Part shown: in pieces, positions 48,601 through 57,125 of the stretch
How positions within the stretch are numbered: the stretch's first letter is position 1
How the letters are laid out: each line of letters starts with the position of its first letter
NCBI RefSeq assembly: GCF_002915595.1
Contig: NZ_PQGG01000026.1
Location: 1 to 64,000, forward strand
Source: Zhongshania marina
Lineage (GTDB): Bacteria > Pseudomonadota > Gammaproteobacteria > Pseudomonadales > Spongiibacteraceae
Reading direction: 5' to 3'
Length of the DNA stretch: 64,000 nucleotides
Translations under genes and position numbers: made by a program
Notes under the pieces: model-generated
What the model was told of the DNA's origin: nothing
Seen by the model: only the letters and a program-made list of their open reading frames with translations
The model's database searches: none

Positions 48601-51317
48601 AATACTGTCTGACCTTCAAGCTGCACATTAACTGTGTCAGCGTCAGCGCCAGTGTCTATAACCGCGTTTTCAGCAGCCATGTCGAAGGCAACAGTGTCGT
48701 CACCCGCGCCAGTGGAAATTGAAGCAGCCTTAATGTTGTAAAGATCATCGGCATTGGCATCGTTCAGGTCAAAATTATCCCAATCTTGACCATTAGTCAG
48801 ATTGCCAACTGAAACGCTGTCGTTGCCGTCGCCAGTGATAATTTTGGCTGCAGTAACATCGTCGTAACCGTCATTACCGTCTTCGTCGGCATCAGTGTCA
48901 GTCACGCCCATATCGCCAGCAACAACCGTGTCGTCACCCGCGCCAGTATCTATGGTGGATACGCCTTCGAGATCAAAATCAACAACCCCTGCACCTGGAG
49001 CATTCCTAGCCGCCAAGCCTGCTGCTTTTGCAGCTTCGATTTCGGCAGGAGTTGGCACCAGAATCCCCGCCAATGCCGCATTGTAAGCCGCATTGTAAGT
49101 TGCGAGACCCGCATCACCAATAGCAACAGTATCGTTACCATCATTGGTAGTAATATCACCAGCCAAGTTTGAGTAGACTTTGATAGTGTCGTCACCGGAA
49201 CCTGAGGTTACAGATAGATCTTTGTCTGCACGGTCTTCGTAGTTTGCGTCAGCGCTTTCACCATCAGCGCCAGTCAGCACACCGAGAGTCAAATCACCTG
49301 TCATCGCCGCAGCATCAACCACTAGAGTTGTATCGTCTGCCGAATCACCTGCGGCACCGGTAGTGTCGTTATCGATATCGCCGTCCAATCCGTCGATAGT
49401 CACGTTGGCAGAGCCGTCGATAGTTAGCATTTGCAGCTCTGCTGTCGCTATACCATCATTGCTTGGGAGCAGAACTAGGTCTTCATCTGCTGCGATCATA
49501 ACATCGCCATCAGCGGAGATAGTCATGAACTCGACGCCATTGGCAACCAAGTTATTAATTTCGGTTTCCGCATTAGCATCTAGATTGAAAGACTGGTCGG
49601 TGTCGTTGTCGCGATCTTCATTGGCATTTGGTGCAATGAAAACATTGTCGATATTGGTCAGCGAATCAGTGGTCATGTTCACTGTTTCAAAGCCGAAGCC
49701 CTGATCTTCTCCAGAGTCGCCCGTTTCAGCAATATTCAACATACTCAAACGCACAACGCCAGCTTGACCAACGTCCAGAGCTAAAGTGTTATCTAGCGCG
49801 GTAAGTTCGTCTTCGCGGTAAAGCAGGTTGATTGTGCCTTGGCTGGTTGCGCTCTCGATGCCTACTTCGTCAGTGCCTGCAGCGAGGTTATCTAGAGTGA
49901 TAGAAGCACCAGTGTCGGTCATGCGCACGATGTTCAGATTGGTCACATCGTCAGCGTCTTGGAAGTCAATACGGCTAACGTCGTCATCATTGATGTTCAG
50001 GTTTACTTCCTGAATATTGATCAATGTTGGTGCGATTTCAGACTCGGTGCCTTCTTCAGAAATAGAGCCGATTGTGGCATTCAACACGTTGTACGCACCA
50101 GTACCCGTCAGGACGTCTTCGTCTTGCAGGGTGTTAACTAGGTCGTCACCACCTGGAGTGTATTCTGGTTGAGAGTTGAAGATTTCGGCAGATGCGTTAT
50201 CAATACCAGTGGTCAGGAAGAAAGTATTCGCTGACTCGTCGTCTTGAATAGTGCCGGTGCTTGTAACAGGAGCTGACAACTGAGGGCTGCTGAAAAGAAC
50301 ATTAATTGTCTCATCGCCTTCGGCCAGAGTATCGCCATTCACCACGATATCAACAAATGCGCTAGTTGTTTGACCAGCAAGGAAAGTTACGCTGCCAGTT
50401 TGCGCAACAAAGTCAGCACCCGCTGTAGCAGTGCCAGACGTCAAGGTTTGGAAGTTAACTGTTACGTTTTCTGTTGGAGCGCGATCTAGAGAAAGCTCAT
50501 AACGCAGTGTTACTGTGCCGTTATTGCCTTCAACAACGCTCGGCGTGTTAACAACGCTTAGGTCATAGTCGATAGCTGCGGGATCCGCATCATCATTAGT
50601 GATAGTACCAGTACCTTGAACCGCCGCACCTGCTTGCTCGCCAGTCACGGTAAGGATAACTGTTTCGTTTGCTTCAAAGTCGGTATCACCAAGTACTGTA
50701 ACTGAAACATTTTGAGTTAACTGTCCAGCTTGGAAGGTGATAGTTCCAGATTCTACTTCGAAATCGTCATCTGCAGTTGCAGTGCCCGCAGTGATAGAAT
50801 AGTTAAATGTTACAGCGCTTTTTGGAGCTTCATCTAAGGTTACAGTGAAGTTAAGCTCTTTAGAGCCAGAGTTACCTTCAAGCACGCTTGGCGAATCGAT
50901 AGAAACTGTAAACTCTTGGTTGTTTTTGCCACTGCCGCCACCGTCGCCATCGCTAGCTGCTACAGCGATACCTGCTGCAGTTACTACGCCAGCTACTGCT
51001 AGCAATTTGCCATTTGAGCTAAGACCGCCATCAGCACTCGCTGCACCACCACCTTGGCCGCTAGTTGCTGTGCTTTGGCTCTCCGCCATGATCATGTCGG
51101 CTAAGCCACTGTCAGCCGCAGCAACGTCGACACTTTCTTTTGCGTCTGCTTGCTTGCTGTCATCCAGCTCTTTCTCTTTTTTGCTTAGGCTCAGCTGAAC
51201 TTCTTCTACGCTATCCGTCTGGTTAGCAACCACATCGGCCAAATCAGCAGACAATGCATCAACAGCATCCCCGTCCACGTCATTGATAACGACGTCCTTC
51301 TTGTCAAACTCTTTCAT
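42642..51317 (-). CDS. Giant RTX/Calx-beta/Ig-repeat surface protein 2 (type I secretion cargo)
   Basis: Acidic protein of about 2,891 aa. The ATG at 51317 is preferred over 51371 because AGGAGA lies about 6 bases before it, the same context as in giant 1. Parts in order: Asp/Lys-rich N-terminus; hydrophobic stretch (about 104-121) then Gly/Asp linker; two Calx-beta domains (about 130-355); a core of about 1,400 residues paralogous to giant 1 (shared text such as VNTLQDEDVL, GDSGEDQGFGFE, TDQSFNLDAN); degenerate RTX repeats (about 1612-1682, AGAGADTID, AGTGNDQIT); an Ig-like domain; seven tandem Ig-like repeats of about 94 residues (about 2127-2787); and a C-terminal domain ending in hydrophobic ALGDNPAQFVVV. 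No Sec signal is present. The TolC-ABC-HlyD operon lies directly upstream on the same strand, which makes this its probable main cargo. Confidence 0.88.
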   Translation of the reverse strand: MKEFDKKDVVINDVDGDAVDALSADLADVVANQTDSVEEVQLSLSKKEKELDDSKQADAKESVDVAAADSGLADMIMAESQSTATSGQGGGAASADGGLSSNGKLLAVAGVVTAAGIAVAASDGDGGGSGKNNQEFTVSIDSPSVLEGNSGSKELNFTVTLDEAPKSAVTFNYSITAGTATADDDFEVESGTITFQAGQLTQNVSVTVLGDTDFEANETVILTVTGEQAGAAVQGTGTITNDDADPAAIDYDLSVVNTPSVVEGNNGTVTLRYELSLDRAPTENVTVNFQTLTSGTATAGADFVAQTGSVTFLAGQTTSAFVDIVVNGDTLAEGDETINVLFSSPQLSAPVTSTGTIQDDESANTFFLTTGIDNASAEIFNSQPEYTPGGDDLVNTLQDEDVLTGTGAYNVLNATIGSISEEGTESEIAPTLINIQEVNLNINDDDVSRIDFQDADDVTNLNIVRMTDTGASITLDNLAAGTDEVGIESATSQGTINLLYREDELTALDNTLALDVGQAGVVRLSMLNIAETGDSGEDQGFGFETVNMTTDSLTNIDNVFIAPNANEDRDNDTDQSFNLDANAETEINNLVANGVEFMTISADGDVMIAADEDLVLLPSNDGIATAELQMLTIDGSANVTIDGLDGDIDNDTTGAAGDSADDTTLVVDAAAMTGDLTLGVLTGADGESADANYEDRADKDLSVTSGSGDDTIKVYSNLAGDITTNDGNDTVAIGDAGLATYNAAYNAALAGILVPTPAEIEAAKAAGLAARNAPGAGVVDFDLEGVSTIDTGAGDDTVVAGDMGVTDTDADEDGNDGYDDVTAAKIITGDGNDSVSVGNLTNGQDWDNFDLNDANADDLYNIKAASISTGAGDDTVAFDMAAENAVIDTGADADTVNVQLEGQTVLEGDTNANYTMLNQTSAGAIAGQTKEVKADGTADLLGAQLLLGEGNDVANFDETDEDRDTIESQFFNATLIVGQDALLDGGAGNDVMNVTALDFVQVNTTTTADDGNTAAEEFNWDVDANITGIETANLTIANQIDNATALAVGDAKLQNDDWELDGVIIADVMRFDTALTTINLDSQEVRMRQSAATEIWEAGQATEFDLFNFREDIALTLKANEASGVTGGLRVDDTTTDVFLYVDVDGARDHDDVFALDIQAGSESFDLSLMMGSTTTDTVGDAASTTDDDDMLVENVVINLNDSASHAINMNNFGDAGHSDDYIEGSLAVETSLTINDSKDGTAIVVTNVNADTITGMGAADFNITVDAANNYEITTGSGDDVINMIADDVRADDNVDDGSDADAIDATDEADYVDGGAGTDRLVVSGDDTLGTSNAPISGNTDDDVFEGLVSLEQLEINNDTGALQSNGVVLDEAAQDKTNLQEIYLTGNGAQNTNLTIGENFENDLIIDASTKDDGVAGVAGAATNLIIESQDSDSDTDLVNLDVKVNLQDGVGIDFENTGDNSADVAITATVSELAAGGTSIYEGDGAGDGEGTFDLRVQQGVVAGQVSEIDTITLVDTDASGVIDAVALNGEQDNDSINVVVSDNWSESKFTFDASAIENNDQDADGDGTVTTAEYDASILTGGLTYNAGLETDATHTVLGTANNDMITGSSQVDTVTTFAGDDTIITMAGDDVINSGADDDTIFAGAGADTIDAGTGNDQITGGLGVDTITTGTGKDNVIINAVAESTESRADVITDFETGKDTVTINADQTNGGIVIANGSTVNLGRFASVGSIGAGDNSLDGTAGVPVLLDAYYASGDQLAIDVDGDGDITDINDVVITSANSIAAGDVNYNVNIAGGNNHVRLGQGVDKITTGAGDDVFTIVGSLTAADVAGYNANVLGAGVVGASAPVLQYNDLLSVRSGSEANAGDVIDAGAGNDNLHLFGTVDMTAPNVLADVVLIGVETVTIHSSVTMSQSQVLSVGQIVLSGDTAHNITIVADDGSALTYAQQLAIIAAMPQPISVTGSDVNTSVTIGGTTLVPAGSLAAGGVDDGAAALTVNTEVNNVGAAIQPNAPTAPDLAASDDSGALNNDDITNVTTDLDFSGITAQANQTVTVFDDIDNDGVYDLGENAVVVTSGAGGAYSVQLDLAEGNHNIRAFVTDSSGIRSDMSAPTTVTVIDTSSPVAPTVALNSDTGTVGDGLTSDNVVNVTGLEATATWQYSLDNGTTWVAGVGSSFNMANDTSYAAGQIQVRQTDVSGNVSPVGSNGIAWTEDSSAPAAPTLALNSDSGANNADGITNDNVINVAGLEGTATWEYSLDGGANWTAGVGSSFNMASDTAYAAGQIQVRQTDAAGNLSAVGNNGAPWTEDSSAPAAPALSLNTDSGANNADGITNDNLINVAGLEAGATWEYSLDGGTTWIAGVGAGFNMASDTAYAAGQIQVRQTDLAGNLSGAGSNAIAWTEDSTVAAPTIALDNDTGVSNVDGITSDNEVNVTGLEAGGTWEFSLDNGVTWVAGVGTSFNLADNTNYAAGGVQVRQTDVAGNLSATSANGIAWSEDSLAPAPLTFALNTDSGANGADGITNDNVINVGGLEGGASTWEYSLDGGATWQAGVGSTINMADDTVYAVGQIQARQTDVAGNQGAIGSNAAAFTEDSTAPIAPTLSLNSDTGPADGVTSDNVINVAGLEGTATWQYSLDSGTTWQAGVGTSFNMADDTAYAAGNIQVQQTDLAGNVSAAGSNAVAWTEDSTNPAAPTLTLNTDTGSSNADGITTDNQVNVAGLEANATWQFSLDNGATWSAGAGSSFNMADDTAYAAGNIQVQQTDEAGNTSAVGSNAAAWTEDSTAPVAPAAFASADAATDTFIIDFVEDLGTASASLIDLYVNGALVGVTSATVNGAGNLEVVSAFDFVATDVLDVAFDVGAVTDVAGNMLQAVALGDNPAQFVVV
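42955..44935. repeat. Seven tandem ~283-bp repeats encoding Ig-like domains
   Basis: The repeats encode units with the pattern LNxDTG, DGITxDNxINVAGLE, TWEYSLDGGxTW, FNMADDTAYAAG, QVRQTDxAGN and WTEDS. They are similar at DNA level, so copy number may vary by recombination and assemblies may collapse here. Confidence 0.9.
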
Positions 51318-51934
51318 TTGTTTCTCCTGGGTACGAGTACTATCTGTTGAACGGCCGGTTTCATTTTTCATAATTCCAAAAAGCTCCCTACTACAATCTT
51401 AAAAATTAATGGCGATAACGTACTTTTATTCAATATTTTTGCCACAGGTACGGCGACAGCACAAAATCCCTGCCCAAAAATTTTTCTCAAAGTTACGTTA
51501 GGCGCCCATGAGCGTCAAGACCTTTTTACACTTTTTGTGCATATTTCACCCTCTTCATCAATAAGTGCTTACCACTACCCTTTAAGAAGTTTCTTTAAGT
51601 TCCAGCATAGGCAAATTGAGCCACCGCCATTCGCAGCGATTACATCTATTAATTCAATGGAAGCTTGGTCTTTACATCGTACTTACATATACAGCAAGCC
51701 TACCTAAGCAGCTCCCTGCAAAAAGCAGCCCAACATCACTGCTAACGTGAGGCAACTTTTACCATTTTTATATTACAACACCATTAACCTCTATACAGAC
51801 TGACACACCTTCCATTACTGCAACTCCGTTACTTTTTATTATTCTATCCTTACCACACGCGCCATCAATTAGTGCATTAGCATCGCCAACCTAACCACCC
51901 CCAATACAAGGGGGTTGATGACAGAAACCGGCAG
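51318..51934. other. 617-bp gene-free region upstream of giant gene 2
   Basis: AT-rich DNA between the HlyD-like stop and the giant start. It holds the AGGAGA ribosome-binding site for 51317. It also holds a small CCCCC/GGGGG hairpin near 51896-51914, just after the HlyD-like stop, which lacks a T tract on the minus strand. A long leader and a separate promoter for the giant gene are likely; I could not place a promoter or known riboswitch. Confidence 0.6.
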
Positions 51935-53113
51935 TTAGCGCTCTGTGAGCGCAGCTGCACTACCGCGAAGCAAGGGCTTCATTACATATTGAGCAACTGT
52001 CTTATTACCAGTAATGATCTCTACGGTGCAGGTCATCCCTGGAATAATTTCGATTTGCTCCTCTCTGGTGCGCTCCGGCACCTCATTGATCTCTATTAGT
52101 GCGCGGTAATAGGGGTCTTCGTTCTGTTTTAGGTCTTCTTCTATAGTGTCTGGGCTTACATAGACAACTTTACCCCTTAAGCCACCATAAACAGTAAAAT
52201 CATAAGCATCTAATTTGACGTTTGCCATTAAGTCGCGACGTACAAATGCAACGTCTTTCGAGTATATCCGCGCTTCAACTAAAAAGGGCTCGTCCGCTGG
52301 GACTATCTGCATGATCTCGTCACCACTTTTTAATACCGCTCCCATTGTGGTGATCTGGACGTTTTTCACAGTACCATTCATTGGTGAGGTAATATAAGTA
52401 GCTTCTAGCGCTTCGTCTCGCTGCTTTAATACTTGCACTACCTGCTCAAGCTCACCCTGGGTACTGGCCAATTGCTCTTGTGCGTCACGCCGGTATTCAT
52501 TTTTATTATTGGCAAGCTCTGCCTGCAAATCAACCACCTGTCTTCTTGCAGATAGAAGCTCGCTTTGTGCCGCATCGCCGGTTTTAGATAACTCTTCTAG
52601 TGAATCTAACTCTTCCCTCGCCAAAGCCAAGGATTTTCTTAAACTTTCCTCTTGCTCACGCTGCTGCTGAAGACGACGCTGATGAAGATTGGTCTGACGT
52701 GCAACCAAAGATTGATCCTCTAGCACTTCGGGGCTAAATGCAATCTCTAAACTCCCCGCCAGCTCTGCCCGTAAACGCTCTGAGTTAGCGCGCAGGTTAA
52801 GCGCCTTTGAGCGCGTTTCTTCTGCACTGGCAGCAAATCGGGCACGATCCAGCTCGGCCAGCAGCTGCCCAGCTTTTACAGTATCACCTTCTTTAACGTG
52901 CAATGCCTGTAAAACACCACCGTCTACAACTTGAATAATTTGAGACCGACTAGATACGATCACCTTTCCCACTGAGCGAACTTGCTCATCTAAACGCGCC
53001 CAGTTTGCCCAAGCACCGACGGCAACAAGTACAAATGAAAGCATTACGGTCATTTTTGCAAAGCGACCCACATCTAGCGGTCGAGCGCGGGCAAATAAAT
53101 CTTCTTGGCGCAC
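51935..53113 (-). CDS. HlyD-family type I secretion membrane-fusion protein
   Basis: Adaptor protein of 392 aa. A short cytoplasmic N-terminus and one membrane helix (MLSFVLVAVGAWANWA, about 24-39) are followed by a biotinyl-lipoyl half (QVVDGGVLQALHVKEGDTVK), a long coiled coil (about 95-235), the second lipoyl half (ITSPMNGTVKNVQI) and a beta-barrel domain with a C-terminal EIIPGMTCTVEIITG motif. It bridges the inner-membrane ABC transporter to the TolC-type channel. It starts 1 bp after the ABC gene's stop. Confidence 0.93.
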   Translation of the reverse strand: MRQEDLFARARPLDVGRFAKMTVMLSFVLVAVGAWANWARLDEQVRSVGKVIVSSRSQIIQVVDGGVLQALHVKEGDTVKAGQLLAELDRARFAASAEETRSKALNLRANSERLRAELAGSLEIAFSPEVLEDQSLVARQTNLHQRRLQQQREQEESLRKSLALAREELDSLEELSKTGDAAQSELLSARRQVVDLQAELANNKNEYRRDAQEQLASTQGELEQVVQVLKQRDEALEATYITSPMNGTVKNVQITTMGAVLKSGDEIMQIVPADEPFLVEARIYSKDVAFVRRDLMANVKLDAYDFTVYGGLRGKVVYVSPDTIEEDLKQNEDPYYRALIEINEVPERTREEQIEIIPGMTCTVEIITGNKTVAQYVMKPLLRGSAAALTER

Positions 53114-53114
53114 T

Positions 53115-55259
53115 TTACACCCCTCCCACGTTAACTACATTACTCTTGGGCTTAGCCCGCTGGGCTTGTTCCGTTATTTTCTGAAACTCTTCTATGCTAA
53201 CGTCACGTTTGATCTGACCTTCATCAAGCAGCATCACGCGTTTGGCATAACGCAGCCAAGACTGACTATGGGTAGTAAAGATGACGGTCACATCACTTGG
53301 CAAGGCTTGAATGGCCTCAGCAATTTTCCGCTCTACTCGGCTATCAAGGCTGGCCGTTGGCTCATCAAGCAACCAAATTTTGGGTTGTTGAAGTAACATA
53401 CGAGTTAAACCGACAAGCTGGCGCTGGCCACCTGACATCCCCATGCCACCTTCGGAAATTTGAAGTTGCAAGCCCATAGGGTGAGCGTTAACTGCGTCCG
53501 CTAAGCCCGTTTTTTCTAAAGCGGCAAATATCACCTCTTCCGAAGGGGTGCTCATACCAAGGGTTAGGTTATCTAGCAAGGAGCCAGAGAATAACCGAGG
53601 CTCCTGCGGTAAGTAACCAATCACTTCGCGCAGCCAGCTTGGGCGGCACTCTTGATAATCTAAATGCGCTACTCGCACATCTCCCTTGGATGGGGTTGCG
53701 ACCGCCGCTAGCAATTTAAGCAAGGTGGATTTACCACTGCCATTACGACCCAATACCGCAATACGCGAACCAGCCGGAATTTCCAAACCAGGTACAACCA
53801 GTTCTGGAAGCTGAGAACCGGGGTAGGCATATACCACGTCATGCATTGATAAGCCCAGCGGCTCGGTTTTGACGTTGGATTGACGCGCAGGGCTGTCGTC
53901 ACTTTCAGCAGACAGCAGCTGATTGAGAATGGCGAGGGAGTACTTGGCGTGATGCCAACGCAGCAAGACACTTGATATGTTGGCGATTGTAGCCAATGCG
54001 CGACCACCTAGAATTGAGCAGGCAATTAAGCCACCCATGGTGAGTTCACCGGTTTCGATAACGTAAACACCCACAATAATCATGCATACGTAAGAGACCT
54101 GCTGAAAAAATGAGGTCACAATTTGCACAGTACCGGTGACACCGCTCAGGGCTTCGGCGCGATCACTGGTTTCTCGCGTAGCAACCAGCCATGCATCTGC
54201 AAACTTACCTTCGCCGCCTTGGCTTTTTATTACTTCGCCGCCCGCAACTGCTTCGTATAACATGCCCTGGCGACGCACTATGGCATCATTGTTTTGCTGC
54301 TGAAGGCGCGCCGTTGGCTTATACGAAATAACGCCAATCAGTAAACACACCAGTGCAAACACAGCCAATACGATAGCTACCGGCCCAGCAATTAGATAGA
54401 TAACCGCAATAAACAGGAATATAAAGGGTAAATCTACCAACGCAAAAAGTGTGGTAGACGAAAAGAATGCCTTAATAGATTCGTAGTCACGAACCTGCGC
54501 CACAAGCGACCCCAAACGAGAGGGGCGACGATCTAGCTTGAGACTGAGCAACTTTTCAAATATGTAGAGCGAAATCGCCTCATCCAACTGTTTGCTTGAG
54601 GCGTCCATCATTTTAAGCCGCGCAAACTTAAACATTAGGTCAATAAGATATGCGAGGCCAACACCGCTGGCTAAAAACCACAGGGTCGCATAAGCAAAAT
54701 TCGGTACCACGCGGTCGTATACCTGCATTACAAATAACGACGACAGCACGGCGATCAAATTAACAAAAGTGGACGCAACGCCAATGCGCCAAAAGATTCC
54801 CTTGTGAGCCTTAAGCCCTTCTAAGATAGCCTTAGTCGCAGGCCCCTTTTCTTCTTGAGGTAAAAATGCCTCATCGGCGTCCATAAGCGGCGCGACGGGA
54901 ACCAAGGCAAGCTCTAGCTCAAAGTCGTCAGGGATAACCGAGCCGTCTAACCACTCGACTTGAGCAGGCTCATCGCCCGACGCGACTTTTCTAAGCAATC
55001 CCACACAGGTGTCACCAATAATCCACGCCGGCAGCTGGGAATTGGATAATAAACGTACCGGACTAAACGCAGCAGTGTAGCCCTTGTACAAAAAGGCCCA
55101 ACTAGCAGCTAGGCGACTGCTATTTGCACTGACCGTGACACTGCTCCAAGCCTGCTCAGCCTCATGAAGGGATGCGTGCAAGCCTCTTGACTCAGCCATA
55201 GCAATTAAAGCCTGAATACCCAAGCCGTCGTTCAGTGCATTAGCGTCTTGATCTGACAT
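53115..55259 (-). CDS. Type I secretion ABC transporter (LapB/LssB-like)
   Basis: Inner-membrane ABC exporter of 714 aa. The N-terminal about 140 residues are a C39-peptidase-like domain without an obvious catalytic Cys, as in LapB-type exporters of giant adhesins. Six helices (about 160-440) precede the ATPase with Walker A GRNGSGKST (about 503-511), signature MSGGQRQLVG (about 606), Walker B IWLLDEPTASLD (about 626-637) and switch His in FTTHS. It should power export of the unprocessed giant proteins. It is the middle gene of the tolC-like, ABC, hlyD-like operon. Confidence 0.94.
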   Translation of the reverse strand: MSDQDANALNDGLGIQALIAMAESRGLHASLHEAEQAWSSVTVSANSSRLAASWAFLYKGYTAAFSPVRLLSNSQLPAWIIGDTCVGLLRKVASGDEPAQVEWLDGSVIPDDFELELALVPVAPLMDADEAFLPQEEKGPATKAILEGLKAHKGIFWRIGVASTFVNLIAVLSSLFVMQVYDRVVPNFAYATLWFLASGVGLAYLIDLMFKFARLKMMDASSKQLDEAISLYIFEKLLSLKLDRRPSRLGSLVAQVRDYESIKAFFSSTTLFALVDLPFIFLFIAVIYLIAGPVAIVLAVFALVCLLIGVISYKPTARLQQQNNDAIVRRQGMLYEAVAGGEVIKSQGGEGKFADAWLVATRETSDRAEALSGVTGTVQIVTSFFQQVSYVCMIIVGVYVIETGELTMGGLIACSILGGRALATIANISSVLLRWHHAKYSLAILNQLLSAESDDSPARQSNVKTEPLGLSMHDVVYAYPGSQLPELVVPGLEIPAGSRIAVLGRNGSGKSTLLKLLAAVATPSKGDVRVAHLDYQECRPSWLREVIGYLPQEPRLFSGSLLDNLTLGMSTPSEEVIFAALEKTGLADAVNAHPMGLQLQISEGGMGMSGGQRQLVGLTRMLLQQPKIWLLDEPTASLDSRVERKIAEAIQALPSDVTVIFTTHSQSWLRYAKRVMLLDEGQIKRDVSIEEFQKITEQAQRAKPKSNVVNVGGV

Positions 55260-55346
55260 AAGCCGCAGCTACCTCTTGTATATATCTATTTGTTTGAATG
55301 CTAGTAATGACAAAACGTCCGCAATAAATTATTACTGTGCGTGACA

Positions 55347-56939
55347 CTACTGAGTTTCAAATTTAATGTCAGTTGGCGGCACCAAATTACTTATCCGCCC
55401 CCAAACCATTCCGTGGAGCGCCAAGCGCATATTGGCAGACCAATAATTTCTTTTAATCACAGATATCTGGAGCAAAGCCTCATGAGCTTCACGATGGGCA
55501 TTGAGCACCTCGATCCACTGCTTGCGCCCCACCTTGAACTGACGCAAAAAGCTGTCCACCAACACAACGGACGATTCAGCAGCCTCTACCTGAGCACTAA
55601 ATTGTTGCAAGGCAACTTGACGCTCTGCGTAAGCGGTGGAGATGATATCGCCAACATCGCGGCGTGCAAACGCTAGATCTTGGAAGGCGCCTCGCAAACG
55701 GTGCTCAACTGCCTGATAACTCGCTACGCCACGCAAACCGCTACCGGTGTTATATTGCAAGACTAACTGGGTTGACGAGTCTGGTGTGAAATCACCAGCA
55801 GATTGATCTAGCTGATTGCTGTATTGCAAGCTGACTGTTGGGAATAATGCCGCCTTGGCAGCTTTGACTCTGGCACGCTGAATTTCAATTTCTGCCAGCA
55901 CCGCCTGTCCAGCAGGGTGCGCCGTGAAATTAAGCTGCTGCCTAGCTACTGCAACCTCACCATCGGTCAAACGGTATGGGTCGCCAGGCCAACTCAGCTC
56001 GTCAAAGGGAATATGTAGCAATGAAGACAGGTGCAACCTATTAGTCAACAGCGTTGCTTTGCTGGCAGCAAAGCCCGCCTTGGCCTGACTAAGGCGCGAC
56101 ACCGCTGTTTGTATATCAATCATCGGCGATGCGCCTTTGTCTGCTCTGCGCTTAATCGCATTGAGCAAACCTTCTAGGCTAGCCATATAGCGCCCCCAAA
56201 GACGCCCCTGCTCTTCGGCCAGCAGCACATTGAGGTAAGATTCCGAGGTTTCAATCGCAAGATCTAAACGCACCTGGTTTAGGCTGGCAATAGCGGCCTT
56301 TTGCAGGCCTCGCGCCTCACTAACTTCGGCTGTAGTAAGTCCGCCATCCCAGATGGGCTGAACGAGATTTAATTGCGTACTAGAAGCGTCGTTACTGGCT
56401 TCAATAGACGTCACCGACAAATACGGGTAATAACCTGTCTTTGCGCCTTTAAGGTCATAATCTGTCGCCTCCAGCTCCGTAAGCGCCTTAATTACTTTGG
56501 GGTGATCTTCCCAAACTAAGGCGAGCGCCTCATCAAAGCTTAGCGTATCTCCCACTCCGCTGCGCACACCTTGAACTTGTATCGCGTCATCCAAGCCACC
56601 CAGTGAAATATCTGGCTCCGCCGAGCCGTCAGGTGCGGTATTACGCAGTTCAGCGCCCTCGGTAATGGCATCGGCACCGACAATATCAGAGTAATAGTAA
56701 GTAGACTTTGTATTTTCAATACCTGACACCGGCGCGGGCAAGACTTCCCCAGAGGCAGGGCTTGGGCGAACCACCTCGCTACGCACCAGGCCGTCGCGAT
56801 CTATATTGGCATCAGGAGTAGATGAACAGGCAGCCAGAACCAGTAAACTGGATATACTAACCACCTTACTCATTATGGTACTTCGGTCATTGATCATCGC
56901 TAGAATATTCAATGCAGATTTCTCTTCTTTGCGCACCAT
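55347..56939 (-). CDS. TolC-family outer-membrane channel, lipoprotein type
   Basis: Outer-membrane efflux protein of about 530 aa with the long paired helical regions of TolC (for example LVWEDHPKVIKALTELEATD; the second repeat begins near QQLNFTAHPAGQAVLAEIEI). It completes the type I secretion channel. The N-terminus carries a lipobox (LLVLAACSS). Start choice is uncertain: the ATG at 56939 has AAGGA about 7 bases before it but gives a long n-region, whereas ATG 56873 gives a normal signal peptide (MSKVVSISSLLVLAACSS) with a poor ribosome-binding site. It lies 87 bp upstream of the ABC gene. Confidence 0.88.
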   Translation of the reverse strand: MVRKEEKSALNILAMINDRSTIMSKVVSISSLLVLAACSSTPDANIDRDGLVRSEVVRPSPASGEVLPAPVSGIENTKSTYYYSDIVGADAITEGAELRNTAPDGSAEPDISLGGLDDAIQVQGVRSGVGDTLSFDEALALVWEDHPKVIKALTELEATDYDLKGAKTGYYPYLSVTSIEASNDASSTQLNLVQPIWDGGLTTAEVSEARGLQKAAIASLNQVRLDLAIETSESYLNVLLAEEQGRLWGRYMASLEGLLNAIKRRADKGASPMIDIQTAVSRLSQAKAGFAASKATLLTNRLHLSSLLHIPFDELSWPGDPYRLTDGEVAVARQQLNFTAHPAGQAVLAEIEIQRARVKAAKAALFPTVSLQYSNQLDQSAGDFTPDSSTQLVLQYNTGSGLRGVASYQAVEHRLRGAFQDLAFARRDVGDIISTAYAERQVALQQFSAQVEAAESSVVLVDSFLRQFKVGRKQWIEVLNAHREAHEALLQISVIKRNYWSANMRLALHGMVWGRISNLVPPTDIKFETQ

Positions 56940-57125
56940 ACAACAGTCCTTATTACACGGGGAAAACACCACACTCGTATAAGCAAGCTTGTAACTTTGT
57001 GTTTTTTAATCAAGGACCGACTTGTGAGGAGTAGCTTGAAAATGAAGCCGCGGATAGTAGCAGATGCCCCGCATGCAAACAAGGCACGGCATCTTCACAC
57101 CACAGAAACGGCTATATCGAGACAT

